Part shown: positions 8,653 through 13,420 of the stretch, piece after piece
Position numbering within the stretch: position 1 is the stretch's first letter
How the letters are laid out: every line of letters starts with the position of its first letter
From: Planctomycetota bacterium
GTDB lineage: Bacteria > Planctomycetota > Planctomycetia > Pirellulales > Pirellulaceae
Direction: 5' to 3'
Length of the DNA stretch: 13,420 nt
Assembly (NCBI GenBank): GCA_024274855.1
Contig: JAJSAJ010000236.1
Coordinates: 1-13,420 of the forward strand
Program-made: the position numbers and the translations under genes
The notes under the pieces: model-generated
The model's database searches: none
The model's input: the letters and a program-made list of their open reading frames with translations, nothing else
Told to the model about the DNA's origin: nothing

Positions 8653-9555
8653 GTGCCTGAAAGCGAACGACGGACAAACACGATCTGGTATCCTTACACC
8701 CAGATGCAAACAGCGCCGGAACCGATTACGATCGTGCGAGGCGAGGAGGCTCTGCTGTTTGACGACCAGGGTAACGCGTATATTGACGCAATTGCTTCCT
8801 GGTGGGTAAACCTCCACGGCCATGCGCACCCGCACATCGCCGATCGCATTCATGCACAGTTATTGCAACTGGAGCACGTGATATTTGCCGGATTCACGCA
8901 CCCGGCGGCAATGGAATTGTCTGAAAAGCTACTGAATATCTTACCGAGCGACCAGGCATATCTGTTCTTTTCGGACAATGGCTCGACAGCGGTCGAAGTT
9001 GCATTGAAGATGGGAATCCAATATTGGCGCAATACGACCTCGACCGAGGCGACTGTGCTTGCCTTGGACAACGCCTACCACGGGGACACATTCGGCGCCA
9101 TGGCGGTCAGCAGCCGCGGTGCGTTTGTCGAGCCGTTCGAGTCAAGGTTGTTTGACGTCGGTCGCATCCCGGCCCCCATGCCCGGGCAGGAATCCGCCAG
9201 CCTTGAAGCCTTACAGGCCGCCTTACAACGGAATCCGGCTGCTGTCTTCATTTTTGAGCCGCTTGTTCAAGGTGCCGGCGGAATGCTGATGTACCAGCCC
9301 GAAGCACTCGACAAAATGCTTAAGCTCTGCAAGGCACACGGCGCCGTGACCATCGCGGATGAAGTTTTGACCGGGTTTGGCCGTACCGGACGTGACTTTG
9401 CTTGTGACTATCTGGATTTACAACCGGATCTGATCTGTCTTTCCAAAGGACTGACCGGAGGTACGCTGCCACTTGGCGCCACCAGTTGCAACGAACGGAT
9501 CTACGACGCATTTCTTTCTGACGACAAATCGCGCACCCTGTTTCATGGACACTAG
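8653..9555 (+). CDS. bioA: BioA N-terminal fragment (residues 1-300)
   Basis: The fragment carries the complete large PLP-binding domain with Lys265 and the DEVLTGFGRTG motif. It lacks the small C-terminal domain and the GNP loop. GTG start with a strong AAGGAGG site. A product ending here would lack the C-terminal domain that completes the fold-type I dimer and substrate pocket, so activity is not expected. Confidence 0.7.
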   Translation: MPESERRTNTIWYPYTQMQTAPEPITIVRGEEALLFDDQGNAYIDAIASWWVNLHGHAHPHIADRIHAQLLQLEHVIFAGFTHPAAMELSEKLLNILPSDQAYLFFSDNGSTAVEVALKMGIQYWRNTTSTEATVLALDNAYHGDTFGAMAVSSRGAFVEPFESRLFDVGRIPAPMPGQESASLEALQAALQRNPAAVFIFEPLVQGAGGMLMYQPEALDKMLKLCKAHGAVTIADEVLTGFGRTGRDFACDYLDLQPDLICLSKGLTGGTLPLGATSCNERIYDAFLSDDKSRTLFHGH

Positions 9556-9588
9556 TTCGCCGGCAATCCAATCGGATGTGCGGCCGGT

Positions 9589-9942
9589 TTGGCAAGTCTC
9601 GAGTTGTTGCAAGAGGAGTCGTGCCAAGCATCCATTCAGCGAATTCAGCGACAGCATCAGAAAGCTGCCGAGAGCTTCACCGCACACCCTGCCGTGCGCA
9701 ACGTGAGACACCGAGGCGTTATCCTGGCAATCGAGATCGACACCGGACGCCCAACATCCTATTTCAATACGATTCGCGACGTTCTGTATGGATTTTTTCT
9801 GAACAAGGGAATCCTGCTACGACCACTCGGAAATGTCATCTACGTCCTGCCGCCATATTGCATCACCGATGCACAGTTGAATCTAACCTATGAAGTCATT
9901 TTGGAGGCGTTGAATCATATCGATAAAGGAGACTTGGCGTGA
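9589..9942 (+). CDS. bioA: BioA C-terminal fragment (residues about 303-429)
   Basis: The open frame continues from 9556 in the same phase as the N-terminal part. The ATG expected for independent translation is missing; 9589 is a TTG without a ribosome binding site. It encodes NPIGCAAGLASLELL, HRGVILAIEID and LLRPLGNVIYVLPPYCI, all from the small domain of BioA. It was almost certainly one protein with the upstream fragment. Confidence 0.6.
   Translation: MASLELLQEESCQASIQRIQRQHQKAAESFTAHPAVRNVRHRGVILAIEIDTGRPTSYFNTIRDVLYGFFLNKGILLRPLGNVIYVLPPYCITDAQLNLTYEVILEALNHIDKGDLA
9925..9931 (+). promoter_or_regulatory. Ribosome binding site of the ketoacyl synthase gene inside bioA
   Basis: AAAGGAG, with 7 nt to the GTG at 9939. 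The GTGA overlap (9939-9942) with the bioA stop points to translational coupling, so the ketoacyl synthase start is at this GTG. Confidence 0.7.
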
Positions 9943-11117
9943 ACCCGTCAGTTGCCATTACCGGCGTCGGTTCGATTTCTCCGCTTGGAACCCGATGGCA
10001 CAATGTTCAACCGTCCTACCAGTCGATGGATACGTGCATCGAGCTGCGCAACATCGATCAATCCGCAACCCCGGTGGCCGGACTCGCGACGCGCGAGAAT
10101 GAACTCCTAAAGACCTTGCGGAACAGCGATCCGCGGTTCCAACGTCTCGATCGGTCGGTCCTGATGGCAATTCACGCCGCACGCACGGCCGTCGCCGATG
10201 CCGGATGGGATGATCCAATCGACGTCGGTATTAACATCGGTTCGTCACGTGGGGCAACCCACTTGTTCGAACAACACCATGAAGCCTACTTAAATCATCC
10301 GGATCGACGTGCTCGACCGCTTGCTTCACCGAGCACAACCTTGGGAAACGTGTCGAGCTGGGTCGGACAGGCACTCTGCAGTTCGGGCGTTGCATTCAGC
10401 CACTCAATCACCTGCAGCACGGCACTCCATGCAGTGGCCAATGGAATTGCCTGGATCAAAGCAGGAATGGCGAAACGATTCCTGGTCGGCGGGACCGAGG
10501 CACCACTGACCGGATTTTCCGTCGCACAAATGAAGGCACTCAGACTGTATGCACAGGACCAGGCAACACAATATCCGTGCCGACCGCTGGCTGAGAACCC
10601 CGTTGATTCAGTCGTCCTTGGGGAAGGAGCTGCCATGGTGTGCCTGGAGCCAATCAACCCCACAACAGAAGGCAAAGCCCGAGCAAGCGTGAGCGGTCTG
10701 GGATACGCGTCGGAGCAGATTGCCCATGCAACCGCACTCTCGGTGGATGGAGGATGCCTGCGGAAATCAATGCAAATGGCCCTGGCATCGTTGCTCGATC
10801 GGCGACCGATCGACGCGATCATTATGCATGCGCCGGGAACCGTACGCGGCGATACGGCTGAAATGAACGCCATCCGGCAGGTGTTCGGCGCGGATCTGCC
10901 GATTCTGACTTCCAACAAATGGCGGATCGGCCACACATTTGGCGCTTCTGGAGCCCTGAGTATCGAATTGGCCTTACACCTTGTGGCCAATGAGGATATC
11001 CCGTTAGACTTCCCCTATCCGGCCGTGGTCCGGAACCGAAAACGGCCCATGAACCGTGTTATGATCAACGCAGCTGGATTCGGGGGAAATGCCGTTAGCC
11101 TGGTGGTCGACAAGTGA
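9939..11117 (+). CDS. FabF-type beta-ketoacyl-ACP synthase of the biotin cluster
   Basis: This is a condensing enzyme of the KAS I/II (FabB/FabF) family. It joins an acyl-ACP with malonyl-ACP by decarboxylative Claisen condensation. The 392 residues are slightly under the roughly 410 of FabF. The catalytic set is complete: Cys159 in SITCSTALHA, His297 in MHAPGT, Lys327 in SNKWRIGHTFG and His332 in the same motif, with GLY-rich NAAGFGGNA at the C-terminus. The protein diverges from housekeeping FabF in the mid-region (PCRPLAENPVDSVVLGEG). It overlaps bioA by 4 bp and is followed by bioB after 122 bp. That position suggests a dedicated role in making the pimeloyl chain, for instance elongating a BioC-type malonyl ester, but neither bioC nor bioH is in the window (inference). 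It is not a BioZ-like KAS III, since the triad is Cys-His-His with FabF motifs. Intact. Confidence 0.88.
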   Translation: MNPSVAITGVGSISPLGTRWHNVQPSYQSMDTCIELRNIDQSATPVAGLATRENELLKTLRNSDPRFQRLDRSVLMAIHAARTAVADAGWDDPIDVGINIGSSRGATHLFEQHHEAYLNHPDRRARPLASPSTTLGNVSSWVGQALCSSGVAFSHSITCSTALHAVANGIAWIKAGMAKRFLVGGTEAPLTGFSVAQMKALRLYAQDQATQYPCRPLAENPVDSVVLGEGAAMVCLEPINPTTEGKARASVSGLGYASEQIAHATALSVDGGCLRKSMQMALASLLDRRPIDAIIMHAPGTVRGDTAEMNAIRQVFGADLPILTSNKWRIGHTFGASGALSIELALHLVANEDIPLDFPYPAVVRNRKRPMNRVMINAAGFGGNAVSLVVDK

Positions 11118-11239
11118 GAGACTGGCGACCGTTTTGGCTTTCATCCCCAAGCGGCCTACCCTTGCAAGTTGGCATCTAGAAGATATCGAGGCTGAGGGCC
11201 AATTCAACCCAATGTAACCTTTGCCCGAAACTTGGAACC

Positions 11240-12229
11240 ATGAGTACCACAACACAAACAGATTTGCCCAGGCACAACTGGAGCATGAATGAACTGCTTC
11301 AAATCTACAACCAACCGTTATTGAATCTGGTCTATCAGGCAGCGACCGTGCATCGGGCAAATCACAACCCGGAAGAAATTCAAGTCTGCACACTACTGTC
11401 AATCAAAACCGGAGGATGTTCGGAAGACTGTTCCTACTGTTCCCAGTCCGCCCACTACCAAACGGGCGTTTCTTCACAAGACCTGGTCGGACGTGATGAG
11501 GTGCTCGCCGCTGCTCGCAAAGCAAAACAACACGGATCGCCCCGATTCTGCATGGGAGCAGCGTGGCCAAAACTTCGCACCGAACATGATTTCGAAAACG
11601 TTCTGGAGATGGTGCGTGAGGTCCGAGCACTTGGGCTCGAGGCCTGCTGCACCTTGGGCATGCTGTCCGACGATCAGGCGAAGAGACTGAAAGAAGCCGG
11701 ACTGACCTCGTACAATCACAACCTGGACACCGGGGAAGGATATTACGACAAGGTCGTTACAACGCGGACCTATGAAGATCGCCTGGCAACACTGAACCGG
11801 GTCCGCGATGCCGGCATTTCGCTCTGCTGTGGTGGTATCCTAGGCATGGGCGAAGACGTCGAGCACCGTCTTCAGATGTTATTGACGTTAAACTCGTTGG
11901 ATCCTCATCCCGAATCGGTGCCGATCAATGCCTTGGTACCCATCAAAGGAACGCCGCTTGCGGATCAACCGCCCGTTTCCATTTGGGAGATGGCAAGGAT
12001 GATCGCCACCACGCGGATTGTGCTTCCCCTGGCGATGGTCCGTCTTTCCGCGGGTCGACTCCAGATGAGTCCTGAAGGGCAAGCGCTCTGTTTCCTGGCC
12101 GGAGCGAACTCTATCTTTTCAGGTGAAAAGCTACTGACAACGCCAAACCCAGGCGGTGATGAGGACCAAGATCTGTTCCGGATGCTCGATCTAACAGCTC
12201 GACCGGCGTTCAAGGGACATGGCCATTGA
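11240..12229 (+). CDS. bioB: Biotin synthase
   Basis: BioB is a radical S-adenosylmethionine enzyme that inserts sulfur into dethiobiotin, the last step of biotin synthesis. The 329 residues fit the family. The [4Fe-4S] radical-SAM motif is CSEDCSYC (Cys60, Cys64, Cys67). The ligands of the second, sacrificial [2Fe-2S] cluster are also present: Cys104 in RFCMGAAW, Cys136 in LEACCTLG, Cys196 in ISLCCGG, and the arginine of VRLSAGR (268-273). YNHNLDT (158-164) and GANSIFSGEKLLTT are typical of BioB. The ATG at 11240 gives the family's usual N-terminus, with RHNW then YNQPLL. No Shine-Dalgarno sequence is obvious. The 122-bp leader has no clear promoter. The gene ends 43 bp before the convergent peroxiredoxin-like gene. 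Intact. Confidence 0.96.
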   Translation: MSTTTQTDLPRHNWSMNELLQIYNQPLLNLVYQAATVHRANHNPEEIQVCTLLSIKTGGCSEDCSYCSQSAHYQTGVSSQDLVGRDEVLAAARKAKQHGSPRFCMGAAWPKLRTEHDFENVLEMVREVRALGLEACCTLGMLSDDQAKRLKEAGLTSYNHNLDTGEGYYDKVVTTRTYEDRLATLNRVRDAGISLCCGGILGMGEDVEHRLQMLLTLNSLDPHPESVPINALVPIKGTPLADQPPVSIWEMARMIATTRIVLPLAMVRLSAGRLQMSPEGQALCFLAGANSIFSGEKLLTTPNPGGDEDQDLFRMLDLTARPAFKGHGH

Positions 12230-12272
12230 GCTTTCTTGCACACGTGCAGTGCTTGACCCTCGCAAACGGCGT

Positions 12273-12806
12273 CTACGTCTGGACGCGACCAAGCAGCGAG
12301 GCAACCGACGGCCGATCCGCAGGGCCTTTACCGACGTGATGAAGTTGGACGATACCAGCAGGATCGATCAGCACATCGCCGCCCAGCTGGTGAACGTCGC
12401 TGCCCGGTAGTCTCGGCCGCCGGCCGTGTGCAAAAAGTTTCAGATAGGACCAGGTTGACGCAGGACCGTAAATATCCCACACGCTACCATGCTCCATCCC
12501 GTACCCATGATAGAGTCTTCGGTCATGGTCAACCAACAGCGGCCACGTCAACTGCGTATCTCGAACATACGCCATGGCCATCGGACTCGCGTAGAATGTA
12601 ACGACACAGACTTGCACGCCCAGTTCGTCCAATTGCCGATCGTGCTGACGCAACTGCGTCAGATGCTCGCGACACGGCAGTCACCCTAAGTGCCTGTGAA
12701 AGACGAGCAGAAGCCAATGGCCACGATAATCTTCGAGTCGATGCGTCTTGCCATTAGCATCGTCCAACACGAAGTCCACGGCCGGTTTTCCTGTCAAGTT
12801 GTTCAT
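12273..12806 (-). CDS. Candidate selenoprotein: AhpC/TSA-like peroxiredoxin-family protein with UxxC motif
   Basis: The frame runs from ATG at 12806-12804 to TAG at 12275-12273, 177 residues if the in-frame TGA at 12683-12681 (codon 42) is read as selenocysteine. The sequence around it is VFHRHLG-U-LPCREHL, where the AhpC/TSA_2 family (thioredoxin fold, thiol-disulfide or peroxide reduction in the cytoplasm) has the CxxC redox motif. Sec42 and Cys45 would be the active pair. Upstream is the usual NFT-like beginning (GKPAVDFVLDDANGKTHRL, then DYRGHWLLLVF). Downstream are VCVVTF, TWPLLVDHDRRLYHGYGM and the family C-terminus DVHQLGGDVLIDPAGI. Both halves are in the same frame and both are family-like, so no other break is needed. 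A hairpin suited to a bacterial SECIS lies directly after the TGA. The alternative is a Cys codon mutated to TGA (one base from TGC/TGT). Convergent with bioB, 43 bp apart. No sel genes are in the window. Confidence 0.75.
12645..12662 (-). promoter_or_regulatory. Putative bacterial SECIS element
   Basis: Read on the - strand, 18 nt after the TGA comes CTGACGCAGTTGCGTCAG, a perfect inverted repeat. It forms 7 bp with an AGUU loop, or 8 bp with a 2-nt loop. The loop lies 25 nt after the UGA and has G in its second position. Both agree with the general bSECIS model as I know it (apical loop about 16-37 nt downstream, a G among the first loop bases). GCCG (12678-12675) and a CGGC beyond the hairpin could add a lower stem. 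Confidence 0.6.
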
Positions 12807-12859
12807 GGTCACTACACCGTTTTCTGCAGAATCTCGGTAATGTCCTGTCCGGCTCACAC

Positions 12860-12888
12860 CGTTTATTACTGCCCTCACGCGTCGTCAA
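12860..12888 (-). promoter_or_regulatory. Weak promoter candidate for the selenoprotein gene
   Basis: On the - strand, TTGACG (12888-12883) is followed after 17 nt by TAAACG (12865-12860), about 50 nt before the ATG. The -10 box is poor. Confidence 0.25.
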
Positions 12889-12994
12889 GTTCTTGGAAGT
12901 TAATAATACAGGACGTTTGCGCCAATTTCCACAACGCGGCCGAGGAAGGTAAAGATTCACCAATCAATAACTGTCGCACTCTTCCGCGTACAGA

Positions 12995-13018
12995 CCCCCA
13001 TGGGCTTGCCCATGGGTG
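12995..13018 (+). repeat. REP-like palindrome, left copy
   Basis: CCCATGGGC (12997-13005) and GCCCATGGG (13008-13016) form a 9-bp stem, effectively with a CTTG loop. It resembles the right copy at 13151-13180 read on the other strand. Confidence 0.6.
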
Positions 13019-13061
13019 AATCAGTCTTGCAGCTAAGGAGGATCGCCGCATGAACGCCTCA

Positions 13062-13107
13062 CCGCAATGCCTCCCTCGCCGCCAAAGGCGGCGGGGAGGC
13101 ATTGCGG
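13062..13107. repeat. 21-bp hairpin with one bulged base
   Basis: The left arm at 13062-13083 (CCGCAATGCCTCCC, T, CGCCGCC) pairs over all 21 positions with 13087-13107, leaving T13076 bulged and AAA as the loop. No T-run follows, so it is not a classical intrinsic terminator. Confidence 0.75.
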
Positions 13108-13150
13108 GTTCGGGACGCGCGCTCGGCTACCCAGTAGCTTGAGAGACATT

Positions 13151-13180
13151 GGTTCCCACGGGACAAGCCCGTGGGCGACC
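13151..13180 (-). repeat. REP-like palindrome, right copy (inverted)
   Basis: CCCACGGG (13155-13162) pairs with CCCGTGGG (13168-13174 plus flanking G) around ACAAG. On the - strand the loop reads CTTGT, matching the CTTG loop of the left copy, so the two copies point towards each other across the central hairpin. Confidence 0.6.
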
Positions 13181-13372
13181 CCGGATCGACGCATCGTCGC
13201 CCAGTAAACGCGACAACAATTGATTCGCCGGTCCTAGCCCGTTGCCCTTTCGGTTGACCGCGGCTACGATTTCGGTAAGACTCTGGCCTGTTGCAGCCTA
13301 TTCAGCCCTTTCTTTGGTGCCGATGAACCGCATGAACACGGACAACTGCCGCTGGCCAGGACGAATTCCATT

Positions 13373-13420
13373 CTAGGTTTTGTCTCAAACCCCGGAGAAG
13401 CAGTGTTTCCGGGAGGGCGA
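13373..13420 (+). repeat. Interspersed repeat, copy B, cut by the window end
   Basis: It has the same orientation as copy A at 7562-7609, with 5 mismatches in 48 nt, and the last 30 nt are identical. It continues beyond the window. Confidence 0.7.

Larger units (their letters stand above)
8653..9942 (+). pseudogene. bioA: Adenosylmethionine-8-amino-7-oxononanoate aminotransferase, interrupted by one in-frame TAG
   Basis: BioA is a class III PLP aminotransferase that moves an amino group from S-adenosylmethionine to 8-amino-7-oxononanoate, giving 7,8-diaminononanoate. The frame has 429 sense positions and ends at TGA 9940-9942, the normal family length. Motifs seen are WYPYTQM (12-18), NAYHGDT, ADEVLTGFGRTG and LSKGLTGG with Lys265 as the PLP lysine. 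Codon 301 (9553-9555) is TAG, inside HGH-[stop]-FAGNPIGCAAG, where homologues carry Ser or Thr. In E. coli BioA the corresponding position is, as I recall, Thr309, which contacts the PLP phosphate. TCG to TAG is a one-base change. After the stop the frame continues without a shift through LLRPLGNVIYVLPPYCI, a typical BioA C-terminus. The gene is therefore either newly inactivated, wrongly sequenced, or read through. The 3' end overlaps the ketoacyl synthase start. Confidence 0.85.
12807..13420. other. Right-end intergenic region rich in hairpins
   Basis: This 614-bp stretch has no convincing gene. It holds the 5' region of the - strand selenoprotein gene, two inverted REP-like palindromes around a long hairpin (12995-13180), about 190 bp in which I see nothing (13181-13372), and the start of a second interspersed repeat at the window edge. 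Confidence 0.6.

Noticed and set aside
1132..9555. TAG reassignment or pyrrolysine as an explanation of the in-frame stops
   Set aside because: The giant gene and bioF end in TAG at the expected C-termini, one of the four stops is TAA, and the residues expected at the stops differ (Gln, Gln, Glu, Ser/Thr).
10295..10990. 231-residue frame on the - strand
   Set aside because: It is a shadow of the ketoacyl synthase gene, whose catalytic motifs are clear on the + strand.
12238..12249. TGCAC-AC-GTGCA between bioB and the convergent gene as a shared terminator
   Set aside because: A 2-nt loop and no T-run on either strand. Too weak to call.
12681..12683. TGA as an ordinary pseudogene mutation like those in the giant gene and bioA
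   Set aside because: Possible but less likely: it falls exactly on the redox Cys position, is TGA and not TAG/TAA, and is followed by a SECIS-like hairpin. None of this is true of the other four stops.

Overview
The window reads as a piece of a planctomycete-like bacterial chromosome (inference). The pointers are a giant secreted protein of a kind I associate with Planctomycetes, interspersed short repeats containing the element CCGGAGAAGCAGTGTTTCCG, and inverted REP-like palindromes. No rRNA, tRNA, integrase, transposase gene or CRISPR array is visible.

Layout on the + strand: (1) 121-6405 is one reading frame of 2095 codons for a very large exported protein with macroglobulin-like beta-sandwich regions. 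Three in-frame stop codons (TAG 1132, TAA 1570, TAG 3733) break it, with no frameshift. (2) A biotin cluster follows 21 bp later: bioF (6427-7560), bioD (7919-8530), bioA (8653-9942), a FabF-type ketoacyl synthase (9939-11117, 4-bp overlap with bioA) and bioB (11240-12229). bioF, bioD, the ketoacyl synthase and bioB look intact. bioA has a single in-frame TAG at 9553-9555, where a Ser/Thr is expected. Together BioF, BioA, BioD and BioB convert pimeloyl thioester to biotin. The ketoacyl synthase is the only candidate here for an upstream pimelate step; no bioC, bioH, bioW or bioZ is present.

On the - strand, convergent with bioB, lies a small AhpC/TSA-like thioredoxin-fold gene (12806 down to 12273). 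Its frame runs through an in-frame TGA at exactly the first cysteine of the expected CxxC redox motif (HLG-[TGA]-LPC-REHL). A 7-8 bp hairpin begins 18 nt after the TGA, so this is best read as a selenoprotein with a bacterial SECIS element. I consider it the most interesting item in the window. It would be missed or split in two by ordinary gene calling.

The non-coding stretches hold repeats. The bioF-bioD gap has a 48-bp interspersed repeat and a foldback element of about 136 bp. The right end (12807-13420) has two oppositely oriented REP-like palindromes around a 21-bp hairpin, then a second, truncated copy of the 48-bp repeat.

Taken together, the stops in the giant gene and bioA mean either recent gene decay or substitution errors in the assembly. 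General recoding of TAG is unlikely, because bioF and the giant gene themselves end in TAG.
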